From the NCBI GenBank assembly GCA_002339015.1, contig DDJC01000068.1, forward strand, positions 1-42,813: DNA of 42,813 bases. The letters are read 5' to 3'. The notes under the pieces are model-generated. The model saw only the letters and a list, made by a program, of their open reading frames with translations, was not told the origin of the DNA and ran no database searches. The position numbers and the translations under genes are program-made. This stretch comes from Burkholderiales bacterium UBA1834. GTDB taxonomy: Bacteria; Pseudomonadota; Gammaproteobacteria; Burkholderiales; Burkholderiaceae_C. Below, piece by piece: positions 26,301 to 33,771 of this stretch (positions are counted from its first letter, which is position 1; every line of letters begins with the position of its first letter).

Positions 26301-29300
26301 GTCGTACCAGCGAATCGCCACGCCGCTCGGCCAGCAGGTCCTGGTAGGCATTGCCCGAGGTCAGGATGATCTCGGACTTCTTGCGGAAGGTGGCCTCTGG
26401 CTCGAGGGTCAGCGCCAGGCGCTGGTCGCCGCCGCCGTTCTGGGCCGTGCCGGTGCGGGTGCGGTAGCCCGACACGATCACCGAGCCATCGTCGTTCTGC
26501 ACGGCCACCGGCAGGGGGGCGGTCACCCCCAGGGTGGTGGCGCTGACCAGCACCGCGCCCGGCAGAATGCCGTAGCGGGCATCCATCAGGGTGTAGGTGC
26601 CGGCGCGCAGCACGCCGTTGTCGGTGGTGATGGTGACCTGGTCACCGGCCTTCGGGGCGGAAACCAGCTTCTCGCTGGTGGCGCGGATCTCGGTGTCGTA
26701 CGGTGCGAAGTCGTAGCTGTAGTTCGGCACGATGGCGAACACGCCCTGGCGCAGGAAGGTGTCCTGGCTGCCGCCCACGCCCTTCTTGAACTCCCAGGCC
26801 AGGATGTCGCCGCCGGCGTGCGCATCCACTGCCGACTGGCTGCTCAGGGTCAGCGTGGTGCCGGTGAGGATGATCTGCTTGTTGATGGGCAGCGCGGTCA
26901 GGTCGATGACGGTGCTGCCGGCGGCCGAGGGGTCCAGCGTGACCGGCGTGCCCTTGGTGTCGACCGTGCCTTGGGTGCCGTAGACCCACTTGGTCTGATC
27001 GACCGTGCTGCCCACGGGCACCTTGATGCCATCGCCGGACACCGACAGCCTGGCGCGCTCGGTCAGGTTCAATTTGCCTGCCTGGATGTCGATCGTGCCG
27101 AAGGGCTGGCGTATCACGCCGTCCAGCTCGATCTCGTCCGCCTTCAGCTTGAGCGAGGCCAGCGCAGAGAGCGGGGTCTGGCTGGTGCTGCCCTTGCCCG
27201 GCGCGCTGATCGTCAGCTTGCTGTTCGTGAGATCGTTCAACCCATCGAAGCCCTGGATGAGGACCCGGGACATCGTGGAGGCATACACCTGGCCCGCCTG
27301 GAGGGTGAGGTTGCCGCTGAAGCTGAACTGGGCCTTGAGCGCATCCTCCGCCTTGTTGCTGCTGCCGGGCTGGCCGATGAAGCGGATCTCGCCATCGGTC
27401 CGCTCCAGCGCAGCGCCTGCGGCGCGCGACAGTGTGGCCGCCAGGGTGACGTCGTTGACGCCCAGCACGCCCGTGTCTCCGAAAACCTCGATCAAGCCGG
27501 CCTGCACGGTCAGTGAGCCTTCTCCGCCCAGTTGCCCTGCGGCACCGCGCTTGCTGGCAGCATCGACCCCGGGCAGTGCAGCGGGCCGGGTGTCACCGGG
27601 CCGTGCCTGCGGCCCCATGGCCACATGGTGCGCCTGGATCACGTGGCCGGCACCGTCGGCCACATCGATGACCGCTGCATTGAGCACCACGGATTGCAGC
27701 CGGGTGCGGCCGTCGCCGGCCGCCAGGTTCACGCCGGCGTTGAGCTGGATGCTTTCATCTGCTCGCAGCTGAACGCGGTCGAAGCCGGATCCGTTGAGAA
27801 GTTCGGCAGATACGACGCCTTCGGCAAACTTCTGGCCATCGCTGCTCAGGGCCTTTGCCTGGCCTTGCGTGCCCGTGATGCGGATGGTGCGCTTGCCGGT
27901 TTCATCATCCTGGGGGTAGGGTACGGCGGGATCCGTGCGGTCCGTCAGACCTTCCTGGCTCAGGGCGATGTTGATGGTGCCGCCGTTCACCGAGGGATGG
28001 CCTGCCGTGGCATCCACCGTGCCCAGCAGCGCGAAGCCATCGGTGGACATGATGTTGAGCGTGCCTGCGCCCGCGCTGATCAGGGTCTTGCCCGGCAGGA
28101 TGCCCCGGTCCAGGTAGCCGCTGGCGCCGGCGATGCTGATGGTGGCGGTGGGGTCCATGATGAGGCGGCCACGGGCGGCGGTGCCATCGCTGCCGCCCAG
28201 GGTCACGGTGCCACCCCCTAGAACTTCACCCACCTCGCGTGCAGGCTGTCCCAGGAGCAGGGCGGTATTGCCATCCGCGATGTAGCTCTTGACGATGCCC
28301 GAGACGTCGATCGACGATCCGGCCATCAGGTGGATGCGCTGGTTTGGCAGATAGCCGCCGGGCTCGGTGTCGGTGCCGCCGACGGTCGCGCCTCGTTTGC
28401 CCAGGAGGCTCAGGCCGACATGGCCTGCGTTGGCCCGCAAGGTGCCTGCCATGTCGATGCTGCCGCCGGCGCTCAGGTCGATGCGGCCGCCGATGCCGAG
28501 GTCGAGCAGGGCGCCTGCGCCGATGCTCAGGTTGGCGCCGTCCTCCAGGCCAAAGGTGGCGGATGCGCCCAGTGCTGGTTCGGTCTTGGCGCTCAGGATC
28601 AGGGTGTTGCCCTGGCGGCGGCCGGCTTCCAGCACGGTGAGTTCGTAGGGCAAGGCCGTGAAGCCGGCCAGGCGGGGTGCCACGGCGACCATGTTGACCA
28701 GCTGCGGCTTGACCTGCGTGCCGGGCAGCACGTCGATGTGGCCGATGCTGCTCACCTCCAGCTTGCCGAAGCCGCGGTCGGCGAACAGGTTGGAGCTGAT
28801 CGAGAACGCGTCATCGCGCGTGCCGCCGATGACGACGGCGGGCAGGCCTGTGAGCTTGAGCAAGCCACCGGCACTGAAGTCGTAGCCGCTCAGCACGCCG
28901 TCGGCGGTCAGCCGGCCTTCCGGTGACTGGGACTTGTCGATATAGAGCTTGTTGATCTCCAGGGTGATGCTGCCTGCCTTGCCCTGCACCAGGGCGCCGG
29001 AGGCGGATCGCCATGCGCCACCGGAGACGTCGATCTCGCTGCCCGTCGCCAAGGTCACGTGGCGTGCGGCGTCCAGGGTGACCGCGCCGCCATGGCGGGC
29101 CACGCCCTCGTTGGCGGGGGCGGCGGAGATGCGCTCGTCACGGACGGTGCCGGCCGCATCGAGCAGGGCCTGGCTGCCCAGTACCACGTCTGCCTGGCGC
29201 GACCTCAAGGTCAGCGTGCCACCCGCCGACGTGATGTGCCCGTCGACCTGAATGCCGGCGACAGCGTCGGCGCTGAAGCTGCCACCCGATGCCAGCCTGA

Positions 29301-31965
29301 TCGGGGGATGGTCCTCGGTCTCGCTTGATCCCACGCTCACGGTGCCCGCCAGCAGCGACAGGCCGGCCAGGCGAGCGCTGTTGAGCAGCTCGGTCGATAC
29401 GGTCAACCCCTCGCCCATCTGGGCCAAGGCCTGCTGCCAGCTTTCTTCCGTCCAGGTGGCTGGCACAGCGGGCAATGCGGGCGCGTTGCCGCTCAGCCGG
29501 ATGGCCGAGACCATGGTGCTCTCAGGCACCTTGGTGTCGGAGTTCTCGATGCCGTGCTGCCCCAGCACCAGCAGACCTGCCGTGGGCTTCAGCGATGCGT
29601 ACAGGTGCGGCTGGTCCTTCAGCGGAGCGGGTCGATTGACCTCGCGGCTGACGTCGGAGAGCATGTTGAAGCCGGTGCTCAGGTCGAGCGCCTTGTCGCG
29701 CCCGGCCACGTCGGCAGACAGGCGCTGCACCTCGCTCATGGTGACGTGGCCGTCCAGTGTGGCACCCATCGCCATCGACGGTGCGAACATCACGGCCACG
29801 CCGGCGCTCATGCCGACCGATTGCGCCTCCAGCACGGCCGGCGCGGTGATGCCGGCATCCGTCAGCCCCAGCCGTGTGAGTTCGTCGGCGGTGGCGCGCG
29901 TGGGGTCGGACAGCAGGTCCGTGTAGCGCAGATCCTTGGTGGCGTTCTCGATGCGGGTGATCGCCCCATCGCGCAGCAGCAGCGAGGACACGAGGGTTCC
30001 GGCGTCGTAGGTCACCTGGCCGCCGCTGAAATCGATGAGTGCGTCCTTTTCGAGCAGCATGCCGCCCTGGGCCTGCATGCGCACGATGCCCCCTGCGGTG
30101 GAATACTCGGCCGCGCTGTAGCGGATGTCGTTGTACAGCCCGGTGGCATCACCGATGGTGATGCGGCGGCGGGCATCGGCCAGCAGTTCGGCGCGGTACA
30201 CCACGCCATCGCGCTGCAGCGGCGAATCGGCCAGTTCGATCGAGAACAGGCGGCCCTGCAGCTGGTTGCGCGAGGCGGGCAGCTGCAGGTTGTCCAGGCC
30301 GGACACGTCCACCTTGGCGCCGGCCTCCATTACCAGGCGGCTGCCGTCCTGGGCCTGGGAGCCCTGGCTGTTACGCAGCGAAGACGTGGACCAGTTGCTG
30401 GCGGCCAGGATGTTGACCTCGCCCGCCGGTGCCTGCACCACCGAGCCTGATCGCAGCGTGATCTCCTTGCCGATGATGTCGATGCGCGAACGGTAGAACG
30501 TGTCGCTGGCCTGCTGCAGCAGGGTTTCATAGACCTTCAGGTCGGCCTCGTAGGCGGCCTTGGCCCTTTCATAGGTCGCCTTCTCTTCGGCGGTGGCCGT
30601 GGCCGAGATCGCCTTGGGTGCCGTGGGCTTGTCGCGCACGCGCATGATCTCGTTCGGGCTGACGCCGATCTTGCCTTCGGCCATCTGTGCCGGGGTGAGC
30701 ACCAGGCCGTCAACCGAAGGCAGCACCTCGGTGATGCTGCCTTGGCCAAGCTCCACCGTGCCCGTGTTGCGGGCGATGCGCACGTTGTCGGATCCGTAGC
30801 CCTGGTTGTTTGAACCCGCGAACGCGCTGCTGGCCGACACACTCTCGGTGTCCTTCATCGCCGTCAGGAAGATGGCGCCGTTCTGCCCCTTGACGGCCGT
30901 GGTGGCCGTGAGCTGGCCCTTCTGGCGGATGGCCGCACCCACCAGGTTGATCGTGCCTTTGTCCGCACGCATGGTGCCGCTGCGCGCATCGCCGTCCAGA
31001 CGCACGTTCTCCACCGAGCCCAGGTCAGGTGCCTTGGCCAGTGCGGCCTCGTCGAAGTTGTCAATGGACACGAGCAGGCCGCGTTGCGAGGCATCCAGCG
31101 GTGCGTAAAGGTAGACCGTCTTGCCGGCGGCCATGACGGCCTGGCCCTGCGGTGTCTCGATCAGCCCCTGATTGACCACGCGGGGTGCCACCAGGATCAC
31201 GTCGCCACCCGCGCCGACGGTGCGGATCTCCGCGCCCTTCTCGACCGAGATGAAGCCATCGATGGCGCTGTCGTCACCGCCGAACGAAGCGTCGCCGTTG
31301 CGCATGCCGCGAATGCCGGATTCGAACACCTCGTTGGTGATCTTCAGGGCCGTGGCCACGAAGCTGTGGGTGTTGACCCGCGCGTTGCTGCCGAAGATCA
31401 CACCGGCCGTGTTCTCGAGCATTACCTCGCCATTGGCGGACAGCGCGCCATCGATCACGGAGGGCGTGAGGTTGGCGACACGGTTGAGCGCCCGCCCGCC
31501 GGTGGGCTGCTCGAAGCGCATCGTGTAGCCCTGGCCGATGTCGAAGCTGTCCCAGTTCAGCACGATGGTGCCGCCCTTTTGCACCAGGGTCATGACCTTG
31601 CCGTCGGGTGACAGGGCCGGGTCTTGGTAGCTGCCGGTGTTGAGCGCCCAGTTGCCCGCCGAGTAGGTGGGCAGGTTGGCGCGCGGGTTGGCCAGCGCGT
31701 CGCGCACCAGCGCGGACACGGGGCGCGCTGCCGGCGCCACCGCGGTGGCGCCTTGGGACCGTGACACGGCCACGCCGGCCGCCGCCCCATCACTGCGCAT
31801 CTGTGCCTGTGCATCACCCAGCGATGCGATCAAGGCCAGTGCACCCAGCGCCACCGCACGTGTCTGCCCGCCCGCCGCCTTGCGGGCCGACCGGGCGTGC
31901 TCGTGCGCGGGTACACGCATGCCACGGTGATGGTCGAACACGAGGCGGTGGACGTGCTTGTTCAT
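20392..31965 (-). CDS. giant two-partner-secreted filamentous haemagglutinin-family protein (TpsA)
   Basis: This is a 3857-residue exoprotein. It opens with an extended signal peptide (MNKHVHRLVFDHHRG, then a hydrophobic core ending GDAQA at about residue 54). The TPS domain (about 100-260) shows GGTIVLNWDSFDIGQGYTM, ALNRVANLTPSVIDGALSAN and NTAGVIFGSNARVNTHSF, which bind the TpsB POTRA domains. The central 3300 residues are beta-helix-like repeats rich in G, L, S, T and A (patterns such as GGxLTLRSR, AGGDIDGGVYF). The C-terminal part, with TVELLGFGGEV near the end, fits the DUF3739 family. The tail is Pro-rich then charged (KSEQERKARKDKDAS), with no RHS- or Cdi-type toxin seen. It is probably a surface adhesin or biofilm fibre. 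It lies 34 bp after tpsB. Confidence 0.93.
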   Translation of the reverse strand: MNKHVHRLVFDHHRGMRVPAHEHARSARKAAGGQTRAVALGALALIASLGDAQAQMRSDGAAAGVAVSRSQGATAVAPAARPVSALVRDALANPRANLPTYSAGNWALNTGSYQDPALSPDGKVMTLVQKGGTIVLNWDSFDIGQGYTMRFEQPTGGRALNRVANLTPSVIDGALSANGEVMLENTAGVIFGSNARVNTHSFVATALKITNEVFESGIRGMRNGDASFGGDDSAIDGFISVEKGAEIRTVGAGGDVILVAPRVVNQGLIETPQGQAVMAAGKTVYLYAPLDASQRGLLVSIDNFDEAALAKAPDLGSVENVRLDGDARSGTMRADKGTINLVGAAIRQKGQLTATTAVKGQNGAIFLTAMKDTESVSASSAFAGSNNQGYGSDNVRIARNTGTVELGQGSITEVLPSVDGLVLTPAQMAEGKIGVSPNEIMRVRDKPTAPKAISATATAEEKATYERAKAAYEADLKVYETLLQQASDTFYRSRIDIIGKEITLRSGSVVQAPAGEVNILAASNWSTSSLRNSQGSQAQDGSRLVMEAGAKVDVSGLDNLQLPASRNQLQGRLFSIELADSPLQRDGVVYRAELLADARRRITIGDATGLYNDIRYSAAEYSTAGGIVRMQAQGGMLLEKDALIDFSGGQVTYDAGTLVSSLLLRDGAITRIENATKDLRYTDLLSDPTRATADELTRLGLTDAGITAPAVLEAQSVGMSAGVAVMFAPSMAMGATLDGHVTMSEVQRLSADVAGRDKALDLSTGFNMLSDVSREVNRPAPLKDQPHLYASLKPTAGLLVLGQHGIENSDTKVPESTMVSAIRLSGNAPALPAVPATWTEESWQQALAQMGEGLTVSTELLNSARLAGLSLLAGTVSVGSSETEDHPPIRLASGGSFSADAVAGIQVDGHITSAGGTLTLRSRQADVVLGSQALLDAAGTVRDERISAAPANEGVARHGGAVTLDAARHVTLATGSEIDVSGGAWRSASGALVQGKAGSITLEINKLYIDKSQSPEGRLTADGVLSGYDFSAGGLLKLTGLPAVVIGGTRDDAFSISSNLFADRGFGKLEVSSIGHIDVLPGTQVKPQLVNMVAVAPRLAGFTALPYELTVLEAGRRQGNTLILSAKTEPALGASATFGLEDGANLSIGAGALLDLGIGGRIDLSAGGSIDMAGTLRANAGHVGLSLLGKRGATVGGTDTEPGGYLPNQRIHLMAGSSIDVSGIVKSYIADGNTALLLGQPAREVGEVLGGGTVTLGGSDGTAARGRLIMDPTATISIAGASGYLDRGILPGKTLISAGAGTLNIMSTDGFALLGTVDATAGHPSVNGGTINIALSQEGLTDRTDPAVPYPQDDETGKRTIRITGTQGQAKALSSDGQKFAEGVVSAELLNGSGFDRVQLRADESIQLNAGVNLAAGDGRTRLQSVVLNAAVIDVADGAGHVIQAHHVAMGPQARPGDTRPAALPGVDAASKRGAAGQLGGEGSLTVQAGLIEVFGDTGVLGVNDVTLAATLSRAAGAALERTDGEIRFIGQPGSSNKAEDALKAQFSFSGNLTLQAGQVYASTMSRVLIQGFDGLNDLTNSKLTISAPGKGSTSQTPLSALASLKLKADEIELDGVIRQPFGTIDIQAGKLNLTERARLSVSGDGIKVPVGSTVDQTKWVYGTQGTVDTKGTPVTLDPSAAGSTVIDLTALPINKQIILTGTTLTLSSQSAVDAHAGGDILAWEFKKGVGGSQDTFLRQGVFAIVPNYSYDFAPYDTEIRATSEKLVSAPKAGDQVTITTDNGVLRAGTYTLMDARYGILPGAVLVSATTLGVTAPLPVAVQNDDGSVIVSGYRTRTGTAQNGGGDQRLALTLEPEATFRKKSEIILTSGNAYQDLLAERRGDSLVRPGDAGRVSLISTSAFDWAAKFNLAGNDKEGLSAGQFDLAMPDMVVQADETQEVPAGAKRVSMAQLNALGADSILLGGVRTNNADGSIAITRKADSVTFQADIGPDGKPLTGTPEKPLNVLSTGGELMAVATDKVTVDNGLTIASTGTDTGATRRYVLQDDGAALQVGHLSRTTISAKDATEAAKGDLVIGSDSADSRVVLRGNSVQLDATNVLSMAGSTDLVTRSLGLGGKRVAVGAAPDNALDPSTLSVSGKLLTAANDADRLQLRSYTSIDFHGSAQLGSTQMSQLILDAPQLLGVGTAEDMAVVRAREVVLANSSGRTAPTQTVTVNGNEVRKAEEGGSTLLVEARPVMRDGRTGGLTIDASLGEQQAATTGAGQRLGFTQSTLDSSGDIIFKGRGQTTAQGDLALRAARVTATSTSDQQAKAQGALSIEAGSTGSKTLNESLGAGGKLALSGSTVTQAGLIDIESGRLSLTAEGVNGQSNAITFAKDSKTVVDGRLRPVSDTYAVASGGGQITTEAKSGQIFIDGLLSAKAPQIPKNQSGDNPYAGSITLKAGGANDDQGGQVIIGVNADINLDAASGKGGSLIVDAQRLALNDAAKAAAAKAVAENAKVAQTGLDKLLDISSNASSDTAHRLVDIRLRGADEVKDGVVINNVMALNTSVKAAMVSLTSDGGQLKLSNDAKIDATMPQGGIVQLQAKDNLILSDKAEVLAQSTRDGANGGDILLSSTEGSVLFGQATVKADSANDPLDGRIVIRAGQTVDGNGNYTGVKVGRLADDDGTPLAPPPTLQAGQIEVEAVRVYKDDEKDPSSRRTELVAQQSTETAWGLETLIGQAEQLTTSENKDMILDQIGLKGRSEAHVKAGIELQSLGDLSISEITLNNMRSGGEAVTLTIRSAKDIHVNGTVSDGFKGTATVMEAQAGDAASLRFVAGADIASAKLSATKDDATQGHLTLAGGKYIRTTAGSIDIHTSGDVRLMAPTLTTTSAIYVAGRESLLAGFTPYGNARFTERGGRLTVGAGGNVGSYFINDKGSLTAQQVAQMTGNYFFHGGRLVPVAWWTGLNAFKQGFGSFGGGNISVTAGGNVSNVPVVSPTNARKIGATLHELNGGDIEVLAGGDIDGGVYFLGRGHGRLSAGGSLNRGADKVDTTEAQPVLPGANVVFEPGAMLGLMAGQWDVTAFTDLNLAYVFNPTILPFRTNNSNPALNVGSISNSASGLTSSNASVYFTYASDAGVSLSALQGNVNWETNTQSINLMHKVLNQTANTPGGTSISLNGSLDSTVGLVASVAPPVISITSLQGNVVINTAGRAVSKSGDTVESTSKSAYPLYVMPSAKSDVKVFADQDLVLQGNLQLIDITQAALGLPNANAPMLLVGTTTTPSNNFQWLNTSLLPIGSGKAPAGIYLSDALETLTANPISDVDQAGNDRIVHLHAGRDIIFDTLTEDGVTALPFMRSNRPMELTAGRDLVNPAVIGQNFTEDDLTRIAAGRDIIGGATRSSMIVLGGPGALRVEAGRDIELNQSLGVVAVANQINTALPGESVKITLSAGHARSVDTQQLLAQHGTELALRNAVYQALGDSQLPAPAGSASWTDVDFNTAMTAFSQLTDTRQVEAVNKYLNAVFVAQYLPEHQGRSDAYYRSEAFLRLKQEAMWQQIVTLAGQAVAIATSSNEQEEARRAAQRKALFDQAALVVDLAGLGTSFKREGDVNLAKAKVHNLGLGGGDSSVVNNVLGGIDVIAPGQVTAGLPSAAGQPAGFINFQGGSFRSLTGGDFLAGDQKVIVVGRGNLYIYTMDGDIDSGKGSNTSVAKPMPMRFFDPATGKVATQGQPPTSGSGFQITAPPADVITEMGLYAPNGEIRALDAFIISPSPPILTPKVRGADNITGNPPPAPSPPTVNLTPKVSDPAAGVAQVAAAAEMRGESTSSVLTVELLGFGGEVPEPVPMSTPLGEQGTGKSEQERKARKDKDAS

Positions 31966-31999
31966 GATGGACTTCCTGGGGCGATGGGTTCAAGCAAGG

Positions 32000-33661
32000 T
32001 CAGAACGATTGGCGGACGCTGACGTCCACGCGGTAGCGGCGGTCGGCCTTGGCACCGCTGGCGTATTCGGGGCGGCCGTCATCGGCCGGGCGCAGGGTGT
32101 CGAAGACCACGCGGGCCACATCGATGCTGACCTGCAGGCCGCCTGCGCCGTTGCCCAGGCGCAGGCCCAGGCCATAGCTGCCCATGTGGGTGCGTGAGAC
32201 CTGCGTGAGCTGCGGGTTGATCAGGTGGACAAAGCCACGATCGGAGAAGGCCAGGGCCGTGGCCTGGATGCCGGCCACTTCCAGCCACACCGGGGTGACC
32301 AGTTCGGCGCGTGTGCTCCAGCCCTGGTCGCCGGATTGCTCATAGTCGAAGTAGCCGCGCACCGTGGCGGCCCCGCCCAGGCTGTACTGCTCGCCGCTGG
32401 GCAAAGCGCCGGTGGCGAGTTGGGCATCGGCGCTGAGGTTCAGGCGCCAGTTGCCGAACACCGGGCGGCCATGGCCCACGCCGATCTGCCAGGCCAGGAA
32501 GTCAGCGCTGGAGCCGGCGCGTTTGCAGTCGAACTGCTCCAGCCGGATGCCATTGCAATCGACCTCGCGGCCGGCCAGTGAATGGGTGCTGCCTTTGATC
32601 GACGTACTCAGCGTGGTGAGCGTGTCGCCCGCGCCGTTGTGCGTGAGGCTGTAGCCCGCGGACAGCAGCGGGTAGCGCGTGGGCGGACGCTGCACGATGG
32701 CGCCGTCCAGGAAGGTGTTGAAGTCGCGGTTGTGCTTGTAGTCCAGCGCCGTGTAGAAGCTGTGGCGGATGGGCCAGTTCAGCCCGTCCAGGCGGCGCGA
32801 CCAGCGCAGGCCCACGAAAGTGCCTTTGGTCAGCGTCGAGGCCGGGCCGGTGCCAGACACGCGTGTGAGGGTGTCGCTGCGGCTGTCGGTGACCGAGGCC
32901 AGCAGGTCGTCGCGGCCACTCAGCGGCACGCCGTAGACCAGTGACAGCGAGTTGCTGTCCTTGGGGCGGTTGGGCGCGTACTGCCAGCTCAGGCCCAGGG
33001 TGTGGCCGCGCTGGAACAGGTTGGTCGTGCTGACCGATGCGGCGATACGGCCGCGTGTGGTGTTGAAGCTCTGGCCGTTGTTGAACTCGATGCTGCCGCT
33101 GAACGGAGGCTTGTCCTCCACCTTCAGGTCGACCTCGATGCCCTGGCCGGATTCGCTCGCGTTCACCAGTGGCGTGACCTGCAGGTCGGCCGACTGCAGC
33201 GCAGCCAGTTCCTTTTGCACCTGTGGGAAGTGCGGCACTTCACCGGTTGCCAGGCTGGGGACGGCGTCCTTGATGCGGCTGGGCAGGTGGTATTGCGAGC
33301 CTGTCACCTTGAGCTTTTCCAGTGGCGCCTCGACCACCTCCAGGCGCACTTCGCCTTCGTCCACGCGCTGGTTGGGCAGGCTCACCAGCACCGACAGGTA
33401 GCCTGCGTTCTGGTAGGCCTTCTCCAGCGCTGATCGGGCCTGCTCCAGATCGGCAAAGCGCCGGGCCGGGCCCATGAAAGGCGACACCGCCTGCTCCACC
33501 ATCGCGGCAGGCAGCATCGTGTTGCCTTCGATCACGTACTCGTACACGTCGAAGGTCGGCTCGTCCGCCGCCGCCTTGGAGGCGGTGGCTGGCGCCTGGG
33601 CCTGCACGGACATGCTCAGGGCCGTGGTCAGTCCCAGAGCGAGGGCGAGCGCTTTTTTCAT
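32000..33661 (-). CDS. TpsB outer-membrane transporter (ShlB/FhaC/HecB family)
   Basis: This is a 553-residue Omp85-superfamily pore that exports the neighbouring TpsA. A signal peptide (LALALGLTTALSMSVQAQA) is followed by a POTRA_2 domain (about 35-110; FDVYEYVIEGNTMLPAAMVE, YLSVLVSLPNQRVDEGEVRL) and a second POTRA domain of ShlB type (about 112-190). A 16-strand barrel follows, with the conserved VRGY motif at about residues 434-437 (AATVRGYFDYEQSGDQGW) and a FSDRG motif near 475. It ends in VSVRQSF with a C-terminal Phe. The start at 33661 is preferred; the frame opens at 33694 inside a terminator stem. Confidence 0.95.
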   Translation of the reverse strand: MKKALALALGLTTALSMSVQAQAPATASKAAADEPTFDVYEYVIEGNTMLPAAMVEQAVSPFMGPARRFADLEQARSALEKAYQNAGYLSVLVSLPNQRVDEGEVRLEVVEAPLEKLKVTGSQYHLPSRIKDAVPSLATGEVPHFPQVQKELAALQSADLQVTPLVNASESGQGIEVDLKVEDKPPFSGSIEFNNGQSFNTTRGRIAASVSTTNLFQRGHTLGLSWQYAPNRPKDSNSLSLVYGVPLSGRDDLLASVTDSRSDTLTRVSGTGPASTLTKGTFVGLRWSRRLDGLNWPIRHSFYTALDYKHNRDFNTFLDGAIVQRPPTRYPLLSAGYSLTHNGAGDTLTTLSTSIKGSTHSLAGREVDCNGIRLEQFDCKRAGSSADFLAWQIGVGHGRPVFGNWRLNLSADAQLATGALPSGEQYSLGGAATVRGYFDYEQSGDQGWSTRAELVTPVWLEVAGIQATALAFSDRGFVHLINPQLTQVSRTHMGSYGLGLRLGNGAGGLQVSIDVARVVFDTLRPADDGRPEYASGAKADRRYRVDVSVRQSF

Positions 33662-33675
33662 ATCTACTTCAGACC

Positions 33676-33708
33676 AAAAAGGAACAGTCCCCAATGCTTG
33701 GGGACTGT
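33676..33708 (-). terminator. rho-independent terminator after the PBP-like gene
   Basis: On the minus strand perfect 11-bp arms (ACAGTCCCCAA and TTGGGGACTGT) enclose a 3-base loop and are followed by TCC and TTTTT. It lies between the end of the gene at 33772 and the start of tpsB, so it should end transcripts of the PBP-like gene and set tpsB expression apart, unless read through. Confidence 0.8.
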
Positions 33709-33735
33709 CGTGTCAGGGGCATGGCAGCCCCTGGG

Positions 33736-33758
33736 CTCCCCCCGAGGAAAGGGGGGAG
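33736..33758. repeat. C/G-rich inverted repeat
   Basis: Arms CTCCCCCC and GGGGGGAG (8 bp, perfect) enclose a 7-base loop, GAGGAAA. It stands 14 bp beyond the stop of the gene at 33772 and just before the terminator, so the mRNA would carry two hairpins in a row. Confidence 0.6.
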
Positions 33759-33771
33759 TGCAACCCGTCGA

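Noticed and set aside
24226..27516. 1096-codon open frame on the plus strand
   Set aside because: It lies wholly antisense to tpsA, is rich in His/Gly/Arg/Gln as expected from a high-GC shadow frame, and has no domain or ribosome site.
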